Assembly (NCBI GenBank): GCA_028683835.1
Contig: JAQUHB010000004.1
Span: 1 to 64,000, forward strand
DNA from: Sulfurimonadaceae bacterium
GTDB lineage: Bacteria > Campylobacterota > Campylobacteria > Campylobacterales > Sulfurimonadaceae
DNA: 64,000 nucleotides
Direction: 5' to 3'
The notes beneath the pieces are model-generated. The model did no database searches, had not been told where the DNA came from, and worked only from the letters and a program-made list of their open reading frames with translations. A program made the translations under genes and the position numbers. Numbering within the stretch: the stretch's first letter is position 1; each line of letters opens with the position of its first letter. Below are positions 45,997-54,184 of the stretch, in pieces.

Positions 45997-46107
45997 GTCG
46001 TGATTATAACACTCCTATCATTAAATTTATTTGGATGTGGCTATAAAGCGGCTCCATATTATATTGGCGAGAAAGATACGAACCAAACAAGTGTAGATAG
46101 CCAATGA
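45961..46107 (+). CDS. lptM: LptM-like small lipoprotein
   Basis: A 48-residue lipoprotein too short for most gene callers. TTG start at 45961 with GAGG upstream; basic n-region (QRRKN), hydrophobic helix and lipobox LFGC, with Cys26 followed by GYKAAPYYI. This matches LptM (YifL), whose mature part begins CGxKGPLYLP, and which helps oxidative maturation of the LPS translocon LptD/E. The stop overlaps the nadB start as ATGA, so the two are coupled. Divergent overlap with the DciA-like gene is unusual. Confidence 0.78.
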   Translation: MQRRKNLIGIFHVVIITLLSLNLFGCGYKAAPYYIGEKDTNQTSVDSQ

Positions 46108-47549
46108 TAAAATATGATGTAATCATAGTTGGGGCTGGAATAGCTGGGCTTTATGCTGCTATGAATCTTCCAAAAGAGAAGAAAGTGCTTATTATTAATA
46201 AGCGAGAGACTTTTAAATGCAACAGTTTTTATGCACAAGGCGGTATTGCGCTTGCTGTAGATAAAGAGGATATTCCCTTACACATAGAGGATACTTTAAA
46301 CGCTGGAGATGGTCTTTGCGATAAAGATGCTGTGGATGTTTTAAGTCAAAATTCCCGTATAGTTATAGATAATCTCATTAACATGGGATTTGAATTTGAC
46401 AAGGACAGTGAGGGAAATCTTTTGTATACAAAAGAGGCTGCTCACTCGCGTGAGCGAATCTTACATTCTGGCGGAGATGCAACTGGAAGGTATGTGCATC
46501 TTTTTCTTTTAGAACATAACCCTCATCCAATGCTTTGTGATTCAAGAGTTGTAGACCTTCTTATTAAAGACAATGAATGTTATGGTGTAACAGTGTTAGA
46601 CCATAGGGAACTTAGAAACCTCTATGCAGACAAGGTCATTATCGCAAGTGGAGGAGTGGGTTCATTATATGAATTTCATACGAATGCTCCGACCATCAGC
46701 GGTGACATGCAGGGGTTATGTGTTTTAAAAGGGTTGAAGTTAGAGATGATGGAGATGATGCAGTTTCATCCGACCGTCTATGTGGGTAATGATGGAGCGC
46801 AAAAGCTTTTACTCACAGAAGCGCTGAGAGGTGAAGGTGCTACAATTGAAGATAAAGATGGAAGAAGATTTCTTTTTGATTACGATCCTAGAGGTGAACT
46901 TGCTTCTCGTGATATCGTCAGCAAGGCAATCTATGATTATAAACAAAAAACTGGTTCTGAAATCTATCTTTGTATGAAAAATTTCAGTTACGAGTATTTT
47001 GTAAAAAGATTTCCGAATATCTACACTAGTATGAAAGATTTTGGTTATAACTTACCTCAAGATAGAGTACCTATTTCTCCTGCTTTTCATTATGCAATTG
47101 GCGGGATTAAAACAGATTTGAGTGCTAGAGTTGAAGGTGTGCATTCACTTTATGCTATCGGTGAGGTGGCATCAACTGGTGTACACGGAGCCAATAGACT
47201 TGCTTCAAACTCACTTCTAGAAGGGCTTGTTTTTGCAAAGCGTGCTGTCGATGATATCCTCACAGATCATACAAAAAAAGAGTTTGTAGAGTTTAAGGTT
47301 GTAGATGAGGTTATGAGTTACAAAGAGGATAAAGAGAAAAAAAATCTGCTTCGTAAGATCATGTGGGACAAAGTCTCAATTGTGAGAACAAAACAAGGGC
47401 TGAGTGACGCTTTAGGGCAGATTGACGCTCTTTTGAATGAAAAAATTGGTAAACTGCTTAAGTTTCGTTTATTAACGGCAAGGGCGATAGTTACGAGCGC
47501 TTTAAAGAGGGAAAAATCTATCGGTGTCCATACCATTGAAGAAAATTAG
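46104..47549 (+). CDS. nadB: L-aspartate oxidase
   Basis: 481 residues with an FAD-binding N-terminus (VGAGIAGLYAAMNL), the active-site motif HSRERILHSGGDATGR and GVHGANRLASNSLLEGLVF. It oxidises aspartate to iminoaspartate, the first step of NAD synthesis. It is shorter than the E. coli enzyme (540 residues), missing part of the C-terminal helical region. It is translationally coupled to the LptM-like gene and followed by nhaD after 9 bases. Confidence 0.93.
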   Translation: MIKYDVIIVGAGIAGLYAAMNLPKEKKVLIINKRETFKCNSFYAQGGIALAVDKEDIPLHIEDTLNAGDGLCDKDAVDVLSQNSRIVIDNLINMGFEFDKDSEGNLLYTKEAAHSRERILHSGGDATGRYVHLFLLEHNPHPMLCDSRVVDLLIKDNECYGVTVLDHRELRNLYADKVIIASGGVGSLYEFHTNAPTISGDMQGLCVLKGLKLEMMEMMQFHPTVYVGNDGAQKLLLTEALRGEGATIEDKDGRRFLFDYDPRGELASRDIVSKAIYDYKQKTGSEIYLCMKNFSYEYFVKRFPNIYTSMKDFGYNLPQDRVPISPAFHYAIGGIKTDLSARVEGVHSLYAIGEVASTGVHGANRLASNSLLEGLVFAKRAVDDILTDHTKKEFVEFKVVDEVMSYKEDKEKKNLLRKIMWDKVSIVRTKQGLSDALGQIDALLNEKIGKLLKFRLLTARAIVTSALKREKSIGVHTIEEN

Positions 47550-47558
47550 GAGAGTGTA

Positions 47559-48860
47559 ATGCATGAAGTCGATTTAACGACCACATGGGTAGGTATAGTT
47601 AGTTTTGCTGTTTTTTTGATAGCGTATTATTTTGTAGCAACAGAGGAAAAATACGAGCTAAATAAAGCAAAACCAGCACTCTTTGCAGGTACGTTTATGT
47701 TTATGCTTATCGGGATCTATTATGCAATTCATGGGCTTGATGTGAATGCCTTGCATGATGAACTTGAGAAGATGATATTGGAGATCTCAGAAATATTCTT
47801 CTTCCTTTTTGTTGCGATGACATATATCGAAACACTCATAGAACGTGGTGTTTTTGAGCTTATGAAGTATAAACTTGTTTCAAAAGGCTATACATATAAA
47901 AAACTGTTTTGGTTTACAGGCCTTCTTGCATTTTTTATCTCTCCTGTTGCTGATAACCTTACAACGGCACTTATCCTATCGACTGTTTTATTTACAATAG
48001 ACAAAGAGAAAACTCTTTTTCTTGTTCCAGGAGCGATAAACATCGTTGTAGCAGCAAATGCCGGAGGTGCTTGGTCTCCATTTGGTGATATTACGACATT
48101 AATGGCTTGGACTGCAGGAAAAGCAAATTTTGTAGATTTCTTGTATCTCTTTCCCGCATCTGTAGTGGGATGGTTAGTAACTGCTTTCTTGCTTTCTCTT
48201 TCAGTGCCCCAAGGCAAACCGGCGTTTGATCCACAAACTGAACAAAAACCACGCTTAAGAAAAGGGGGGATGGTTGTAGTTTATCTTGGAGCATTGACAA
48301 TTGTTATTGCCGTTTTAGGTCATCAGTTTTTTAATTTTCCAGCGATGTGGGGCATGATGTTTGGTCTTTCAATTTTAAAAGTTTATGCATTTACATTAAA
48401 TCAAAAAAGCACAGAAGGGTTTAATATCTATATCAACATGCAAAAAATTGAGAATGATACCCTTCTTTTCTTTTTTGGTATCCTTTCTGCTGTTGGTGCT
48501 CTACATTTTTTAGGTTTCCTCCACTATATCCACAACCTTTATGGAGCGATAGGAAGTATGGCATCAAACATCGGCGTCGGATTCCTCTCAGCAATCGTAG
48601 ATAATGTTCCAGTTATGAGTGCCATATTGAAATCTTCACCAGAGATGGGAATGGATCAGTGGTTGCTTGTAACTATGACAGCAGGGATTGGCGGAAGTCT
48701 TATCAGTTTTGGTAGTGCTGCGGGTGTCGGTGTTATGGGAAGAATGAAAGGGATTTATACTTTTTCTGCTCATATGAAACATTCATGGACTATTCTTATC
48801 GGATATGGCGTTTCTATTGCTATCTGGTATGTTCAGTTTGAGATTTTAGGTCTTTACTAA
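47559..48860 (+). CDS. nhaD: NhaD-type sodium:proton antiporter
   Basis: 433 residues with about 11-12 transmembrane helices in an ion-transporter (arsenite/NhaD) fold. NLTTALILSTVLF and GGAWSPFGDITTLMAW match the two hairpin motifs of NhaD, with the second Asn/Asp pair in IVDNVPVMSAIL. It exchanges Na+ for H+ and is common in marine Campylobacterota. It is downstream of nadB in one run. Confidence 0.88.
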   Translation: MHEVDLTTTWVGIVSFAVFLIAYYFVATEEKYELNKAKPALFAGTFMFMLIGIYYAIHGLDVNALHDELEKMILEISEIFFFLFVAMTYIETLIERGVFELMKYKLVSKGYTYKKLFWFTGLLAFFISPVADNLTTALILSTVLFTIDKEKTLFLVPGAINIVVAANAGGAWSPFGDITTLMAWTAGKANFVDFLYLFPASVVGWLVTAFLLSLSVPQGKPAFDPQTEQKPRLRKGGMVVVYLGALTIVIAVLGHQFFNFPAMWGMMFGLSILKVYAFTLNQKSTEGFNIYINMQKIENDTLLFFFGILSAVGALHFLGFLHYIHNLYGAIGSMASNIGVGFLSAIVDNVPVMSAILKSSPEMGMDQWLLVTMTAGIGGSLISFGSAAGVGVMGRMKGIYTFSAHMKHSWTILIGYGVSIAIWYVQFEILGLY

Positions 48861-48881
48861 AATTAATCTATTTTATTGTAT

Positions 48882-48912
48882 CCTTTCACATAATTTGAAA
48901 GGGTATATACCC
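48882..48912. other. Hairpin and 12-base palindrome before guaA
   Basis: CCTTTCA (48882-48888) pairs with TGAAAGG (48896-48902); it is followed at 48901-48912 by the perfect palindrome GGGTATATACCC. They lie in the nhaD-guaA gap and may end the upstream transcript or control guaA. No purine-riboswitch consensus was seen. Confidence 0.45.
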
Positions 48913-48965
48913 TCTTAATAAGCCATTTGGCACTCATAATTACTCCATATTAAAAGGCATTTATC

Positions 48966-50516
48966 ATGACAAATGTAAGCATTATCGTTTTAGATTTTGG
49001 TTCCCAGTACACTCAGCTTATCGCTCGCCGTCTTCGTGAAGAGAAGGTTTACTGTGAAATTCTTCCATATTACACGAAAGTTGATGAGATCAAATCCAAA
49101 AATCCAAAAGGGATCATTCTTAGTGGTGGACCATCCTCTGTATATAATGAAAATGCATATACAGTGGATCAGGGAGTATACAGCATGGGCATTCCGGTTC
49201 TTGGGATCTGTTATGGTATGCAAAGAATCGCTGTAGATTTTGGCGGTTCTGTTGTAAGAAGTTCTCATCATGAATATGGAAAAGCAGAACTTACAATTTT
49301 AGAAAACAACGGCAAAATCTCTCCGCTTCTTGATAACTGTGACAGCGACCGTGTCGTTTGGATGAGCCACAGCGATAAAGTAGATGTTCTTCCAGAAGGG
49401 TTTGAACCTATCGCAGTCTCTGCAAACTCTCCTTACGCGGCTATCGCAAATGAAGAAAGACGTGTGTATGCGATGCAGTTTCACCCAGAAGTGCAACACT
49501 CAGAAGAGGGTTATTTGATGCTTCGCAACTTCGCACGTAAAATATGTGGCGTTGAAGAAAAATGGAAGATGGAACACTTCTTAAAAGAACAGATCAAACT
49601 TATCCGTGAGAAAGTAGGAACTGGAAAAGTTCTTTGTGGTCTTTCTGGGGGTGTTGACAGTTCTGTTGTTGCGGCAATGCTGTATGAAGCGATCGGCGAT
49701 CAGCTAATTCCGGTATTTGTTGATAACGGACTTTTACGTAAAGGCGAACGTCAGCAAGTAGAAGAGATTTTTAAAATTAACCTTAAAGCTCCTTTGGTTG
49801 TTGCAGATGCAAGTGAGCTCTTTTTAGGTCGTCTTGCAGGTATCAGTGATCCTGAGCAAAAACGTAAAATCATCGGTCATACCTTCATCGAAGTTTTTGA
49901 AGCGGAAGCAAAAAAACATGATGGCATTAAATTTTTGGCACAAGGTACGCTGTATCCAGACGTTATCGAGTCTATCTCTGTAAACGGACCTTCAGAAGTT
50001 ATCAAATCTCACCATAATGTCGGCGGATTACCTGACTGGATGGATTTTGAACTTATCGAACCGTTACGTGAACTTTTCAAAGATGAGGTACGTAAAATCG
50101 GGCTTGAACTCGGATTGCCGGAGGGGATGATCAACCGTCATCCATTCCCTGGACCAGGACTTGCGATTCGTATTATGGGCGATGTAAATAAGCCGGACTT
50201 GGAGCTTTTACGCGAAGCTGACGTTATCTTGCTGGATGAGTTAAAAGCGAGTGGATACTACGCAAAAACATGGCAGGCATTTGCAGTTTTACTGAATGTA
50301 AAATCTGTAGGCGTTATGGGTGATAACCGTACGTATGACAACACTGTGTGTGTGCGTGTCGTTGAAGCAGTCGATGGAATGACAGCAACATTCGCTCATC
50401 TTCCTCATGATCTTTTAGAGAGAATCTCTCGCCGTATCATCAATGAAGTTGATGGAATCAACCGTGTAGTTTATGATATATCATCAAAACCACCAGCAAC
50501 AATTGAATGGGAATAA
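48966..50516 (+). CDS. guaA: GMP synthase (glutamine-hydrolysing)
   Basis: 516 residues: glutamine amidotransferase domain with nucleophile Cys in GICYGMQ and [13 protein letters not shown]-loop synthetase domain with [10 protein letters not shown]-terminal dimerisation domain ([18 protein letters not shown]). It makes GMP from XMP. It heads a run that continues with hemD after 19 bases. Confidence 0.96.
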   Translation: MTNVSIIVLDFGSQYTQLIARRLREEKVYCEILPYYTKVDEIKSKNPKGIILSGGPSSVYNENAYTVDQGVYSMGIPVLGICYGMQRIAVDFGGSVVRSSHHEYGKAELTILENNGKISPLLDNCDSDRVVWMSHSDKVDVLPEGFEPIAVSANSPYAAIANEERRVYAMQFHPEVQHSEEGYLMLRNFARKICGVEEKWKMEHFLKEQIKLIREKVGTGKVLCGLSGGVDSSVVAAMLYEAIGDQLIPVFVDNGLLRKGERQQVEEIFKINLKAPLVVADASELFLGRLAGISDPEQKRKIIGHTFIEVFEAEAKKHDGIKFLAQGTLYPDVIESISVNGPSEVIKSHHNVGGLPDWMDFELIEPLRELFKDEVRKIGLELGLPEGMINRHPFPGPGLAIRIMGDVNKPDLELLREADVILLDELKASGYYAKTWQAFAVLLNVKSVGVMGDNRTYDNTVCVRVVEAVDGMTATFAHLPHDLLERISRRIINEVDGINRVVYDISSKPPATIEWE

Positions 50517-50535
50517 GCCAAAGGCTTTTCCCAAG

Positions 50536-51165
50536 ATGCAAAAAAATATCTATCTTTTTTCTTTAACACCATATGAAGGTGTTACGCATATAAACTCCTT
50601 ACATGTAAGCCTTTTTACTCCAGAAATTGATTTTAAAAATTATGATTATTTGATTATCACTTCCAAGCAGATTTTACAAGCTTTGAAAAATTATCATGAG
50701 AGTTGGAAAAATTTGCCGGTTTTGGCAGTTGCAAAACCCACAGCCGAAGCGGTGGTAAAAGCAGGTGGAAAGATTTTGGAGTATGGAAGCGGATATGGGG
50801 ATAATCTGGCTGAGATTATTTTCTCTTACCCTAAAGAAAAAAGATGGCTCTATCTTCGAGCCAAAGAAGTTGCTTCAGATTTTGCCCTTACATGTAAGCA
50901 AAATGGATGCAACATCGACGAAGTGATTATGTATGAGACTACATGCTCTCATGAACTTAAATCTGTAGAGATAGAAGATAATGCGACGCTTATCTTTACC
51001 TCGCCTTCAAGCGTGGAGTGTTTTTTAAAACATCATGATTTTAAAGAGACGCAAAATATCATCGTTATCGGCACGACGACGGCAAGGGCGATTCCCTTAG
51101 GTGTAAATTATAAAATAGCTTCACAACCAACAATGCAAAGCTGCATACAAAAGGCACAAGAATGA
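50536..51165 (+). CDS. hemD: Uroporphyrinogen-III synthase
   Basis: 209 residues in two alpha/beta lobes. The N-terminus starts IYLFSLTPYEGVTHI; ILASFTSPSSVECF-like motif LIFTSPSSVECFLKH and the end VIGTTTARAI are typical of HemD. The start at the ATG 50536 is favoured; longer in-frame starts lie inside guaA. It contains two full copies of CTTACATGTAAG. It is followed by the TrmH-family gene with a 4-base overlap. Confidence 0.82.
   Translation: MQKNIYLFSLTPYEGVTHINSLHVSLFTPEIDFKNYDYLIITSKQILQALKNYHESWKNLPVLAVAKPTAEAVVKAGGKILEYGSGYGDNLAEIIFSYPKEKRWLYLRAKEVASDFALTCKQNGCNIDEVIMYETTCSHELKSVEIEDNATLIFTSPSSVECFLKHHDFKETQNIIVIGTTTARAIPLGVNYKIASQPTMQSCIQKAQE
50598..50609. repeat. CTTACATGTAAG palindromic word inside hemD
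   Basis: A full 12-base copy, encoding LHVS in HemD. Confidence 0.6.
50887..50898. repeat. Second CTTACATGTAAG word inside hemD
   Basis: A full 12-base copy read in a different frame from the first (encoding LTCK), so the word, not a peptide, is conserved. Confidence 0.6.
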
Positions 51166-51917
51166 ATGATTCAAAAGAGTATCTCGATAAAAAAGCGTTT
51201 TTCGAGCGAGTGATAACAGTCTATGGACGCAATGTCGTCGTGGAAGTTTTAGAAGATGAAAATGTAACGATCCACAAACTGCATTTGGCAGACTCAAATA
51301 AGCAAGACGGCGTTATAAGTACAATCCTAACACTGGCAAAAAAAAGAGGTGTAGAGATAGCGTATCATGATAAAAATGCGCTCTCACGCATCTCAAAAAA
51401 CGCGAAGCAAGATCAAGGCGTGTGCGCGGATATTATCGCTGAGACATACAAAAATGCGAATGAGATAGAGGGCTTAAAAGAGTATAGACTTCTAGCTCTT
51501 GATGGTGTTCAAAACCCGCAAAATTTAGGGATGATCATCCGCAGTGCAGCGGCTGGAAATATCGACGGTATTATCTTGCCGAAAAAAAATAGCGCAAAGA
51601 TCTCTCCGCTTGTCATCAAAGCAAGTGCGGGAACGCTTTTTAAAATTCCCATATATTATTGCAATGCTTTGGAAGATGTTTTAAAAAAGATTAAAAATGA
51701 ATGTGATATATTTGCTTTGAGTTCTTATGCAAAAGAGGATCTAAATAGCTTGCATGTAAGCAAAAGAGCTGTCTTTGTTTTAGGAAATGAGAGTGAGGGA
51801 ATCAGTAAAGAGGTGCAAAATCTTTGTAACGCTTCTGTGAAGATTCCAATGAACAGAGGCGTAGAATCACTCAATGTAGCCGTTACAGCGGCATTAATAA
51901 GTTTTTTACCAAGATAA
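51162..51917 (+). CDS. TrmH/SpoU-family RNA 2'-O-methyltransferase
   Basis: 251 residues. An N-terminal RNA-binding domain (1-85) and a SPOUT knot with motifs LDGVQNPQNLGMIIRSAAA, FVLGNESEGISKE and VESLNVAVTAALISF. This is like RlmB, which methylates G2251 of 23S rRNA, but other TrmH members look alike. It overlaps hemD by 4 bases. Confidence 0.88.
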   Translation: MNDSKEYLDKKAFFERVITVYGRNVVVEVLEDENVTIHKLHLADSNKQDGVISTILTLAKKRGVEIAYHDKNALSRISKNAKQDQGVCADIIAETYKNANEIEGLKEYRLLALDGVQNPQNLGMIIRSAAAGNIDGIILPKKNSAKISPLVIKASAGTLFKIPIYYCNALEDVLKKIKNECDIFALSSYAKEDLNSLHVSKRAVFVLGNESEGISKEVQNLCNASVKIPMNRGVESLNVAVTAALISFLPR

Positions 51918-51930
51918 AAAAGGAGATGTT

Positions 51931-52353
51931 ATGAGAATTGTCTGTCCACACTGTTTTTCAGTCAATAATGTTCCTCTAAAAGAGTCCTATACAAAAGCAA
52001 ATTGCGGAAAATGTAAAAACTCTTTACTCGATACAAAACCCATCAGTTTAGGGGCGCAACATTTTGATGAACTCGTCGTAAATAGCGATATTCCAGTAAT
52101 TGTGGATTTTTGGGCTCCTTGGTGTGGGCCGTGCAAGATGATGGCTCCGACTTTTGAAAAGGTTGCTACAAAATATCCTTTGAAGATGCAGTTTGTCAAA
52201 GTCAATACCGAAGAGGAACAGCATTTAGGCTCGCGTTTTGGTATCCGAAGTATTCCTACTCTCATCATATTCAAGGGTGGAAAAGAGGTTCATAGAGTCT
52301 CAGGTGCGCTTGATGAGAGAAGCCTCGTCTCTTTAGCTTCACAGTTTATCTAA
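51931..52353 (+). CDS. trxC: Thioredoxin with N-terminal zinc ribbon (thioredoxin 2-like)
   Basis: 140 residues. The start (CPHC... CGKC) has the two CxxC pairs of the TrxC zinc ribbon; the thioredoxin domain (about 38-140) has the active site WCGPC and cis-Pro in RSIPTLIIF. It reduces disulfides in the cytoplasm. The stop TAA is directly followed, in the same frame, by recQ coding sequence. Confidence 0.9.
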   Translation: MRIVCPHCFSVNNVPLKESYTKANCGKCKNSLLDTKPISLGAQHFDELVVNSDIPVIVDFWAPWCGPCKMMAPTFEKVATKYPLKMQFVKVNTEEEQHLGSRFGIRSIPTLIIFKGGKEVHRVSGALDERSLVSLASQFI

Positions 52354-52362
52354 AGGCTACGT

Positions 52363-54141
52363 ATCAAACATAAACTCTTAAAATCCTACTTTGGTTATGA
52401 TGAATTCCGTCCTCTTCAAGAGAAGGCGATAGATGCCATCTTAGAACATAAAGATCTGCTCATGATCCTTCCAACGGGCGGGGGAAAGTCTTTATGTTAT
52501 CAGCTTCCATCTTTGTTTATGGAGGGTGTTACCATCGTTGTTTCTCCACTTTTGGCATTGATGGTCGATCAAGTGATGTCGCTCAAAAACAACGGTATCA
52601 AAGCGGAGATGATCTCCTCTATGCAGCGTGAGGATGAGATTTTTGAGATTAAAGAGCGTGCCTTAAATTCTGAGATCAAACTGCTTTATGTCGCACCTGA
52701 ACGCTTTGCCTCGTTTGAATTTATCAATTTCCTAAAATCTCTTAAATTGAACTTTTTTGTGATCGATGAAGCGCATTGTGTGAGTGAATGGGGGCATGAG
52801 TTTCGTGTGGATTATAGAAAACTCCATCTCTTGCGCTCTCATTTTCCCACTATTTCCATCGCCGCTTTTACAGCAACGGCAACACCAAGAGTAGCCGAAG
52901 ATATCATCCATGCGCTCACTCTTGACAATCCAGTCGAAATACGAGGAAAAGTGTTTCGAAAAAATCTACATATCAGTGTGGAGACTCGTGAAAAAGATGG
53001 ACGCGCACAGCTACTTCAATTTTTGAAAAACTTTAAAAATGAGAGCGGCATCGTGTATGCTTTTTCAAGAAAACAGACCGAAGCATTGGCGGTGTTTTTA
53101 CATTCCAACGGCATTAAAGCCAGAGCTTTTCACGCAGGATTACCCGTACATGTAAAGGAAAACACCTTTAAGGCTTTTGTGCGAGATGAGATCCAAGTGG
53201 TTGTGGCGACCATCGCTTTTGGGATGGGCATCGATAAAAGCAATATCCGTTTTGTGGTGCATATGAATCTTCCAAAGACAATAGAGAACTATTATCAAGA
53301 GATCGGCCGAGCGGGGCGTGATGGACTCGAATCTGATGTACTTCTTTTGTACAGCGGAGCGGATGTTGTGATGCAGCGGGAGTTTATAGAGCAGCTTGAA
53401 GAGTCGCCATATAAACAAAACGCTTTCAATAAGATAGAGCAGATGAGCCGTTATGCGACGATGGAAGAGTGCCGTCATCATTACATCGCTTCCTATTTTG
53501 AAGATGAGATACAGAACTGCGAAACAGCTTGCGATAACTGCACGCAAGTGCAGAGCGAAAAAACAGATATTACAGTGGATGCGCAAAAATTTCTATCAAC
53601 CGTGTATAGAACAAACCAGAGTTTCGGTCAGGCTTATGTCATCGACGTGCTTCGCGGAAGCAGTGTGCAAAAAATTCTTGATAATGCTCATGACAAACTC
53701 TCCGTTTATGCCATCGGTGCACAGAGATCTAAAACTTATTGGGAAAAAGTAAGTGAGCGATTGATGGAGCTGGGTGCTTTAAAAAGAGGAGAGTTCCGAG
53801 CTTTGGTTTTAGATAACGTCGGCATGAGAATTCTCAAAAATGATCTCAAAGTTTCCATAAAAGAGGAACGCTTACATGTAAAAGCGAAAAAAGAGTTTGT
53901 CGTGCACAAAGATGAAGATGTAAACAGCGAGATTTTTGAAAAACTAAGAGTCTTAAGAGCTGAGATAGCAAAAGAGGAAAACAAACCTGCCTACATTATC
54001 TTCGGAGATAAGACACTCAAAGAGATGGCAAAACACTTGCCCAAAAATAAGGAAGAGATGCTACATGTAAGCGGTGTGGGTGAAGTGAAGTTTGAACGCT
54101 ACGGAGAGCAGTTTTTGAAACTTTTACAAAGTATAAACTAA
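52363..54141 (+). CDS. recQ: ATP-dependent DNA helicase RecQ with non-canonical start
   Basis: About 592 residues. Helicase motifs: Q-motif region FGYDEFRPLQ, Walker A TGGGKS, DEAHCVSEWGHEFR, and motif VI IGRAGRDG. A zinc-binding RQC domain with four Cys and an HRDC domain complete the RecQ layout. The first in-frame ATG (52462) lies after the Q motif, next to Walker A, and no GTG or TTG precedes it. The reading frame runs back to the TAA of trxC. ATC at 52363, preceded by AAAGG at 6 bases, is the best start. Readthrough of the TAA or a sequence error is possible. Confidence 0.8.
   Translation: MKHKLLKSYFGYDEFRPLQEKAIDAILEHKDLLMILPTGGGKSLCYQLPSLFMEGVTIVVSPLLALMVDQVMSLKNNGIKAEMISSMQREDEIFEIKERALNSEIKLLYVAPERFASFEFINFLKSLKLNFFVIDEAHCVSEWGHEFRVDYRKLHLLRSHFPTISIAAFTATATPRVAEDIIHALTLDNPVEIRGKVFRKNLHISVETREKDGRAQLLQFLKNFKNESGIVYAFSRKQTEALAVFLHSNGIKARAFHAGLPVHVKENTFKAFVRDEIQVVVATIAFGMGIDKSNIRFVVHMNLPKTIENYYQEIGRAGRDGLESDVLLLYSGADVVMQREFIEQLEESPYKQNAFNKIEQMSRYATMEECRHHYIASYFEDEIQNCETACDNCTQVQSEKTDITVDAQKFLSTVYRTNQSFGQAYVIDVLRGSSVQKILDNAHDKLSVYAIGAQRSKTYWEKVSERLMELGALKRGEFRALVLDNVGMRILKNDLKVSIKEERLHVKAKKEFVVHKDEDVNSEIFEKLRVLRAEIAKEENKPAYIIFGDKTLKEMAKHLPKNKEEMLHVSGVGEVKFERYGEQFLKLLQSIN
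53871..53881. repeat. CTTACATGTAA palindromic word inside recQ
   Basis: An exact core copy, encoding LHVK; a near-copy (CTACATGTAAGC) lies at 54061 in the same gene. Confidence 0.55.
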
Positions 54142-54184
54142 GAGCTAACTTGATCTATTCATATATTAGGATAAAATTATTGAC

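Noticed and set aside
48861-48965. Possible purine riboswitch before guaA
   Set aside because: A hairpin and a palindrome are present, but the three-stem junction and conserved bases of known purine riboswitches are not.
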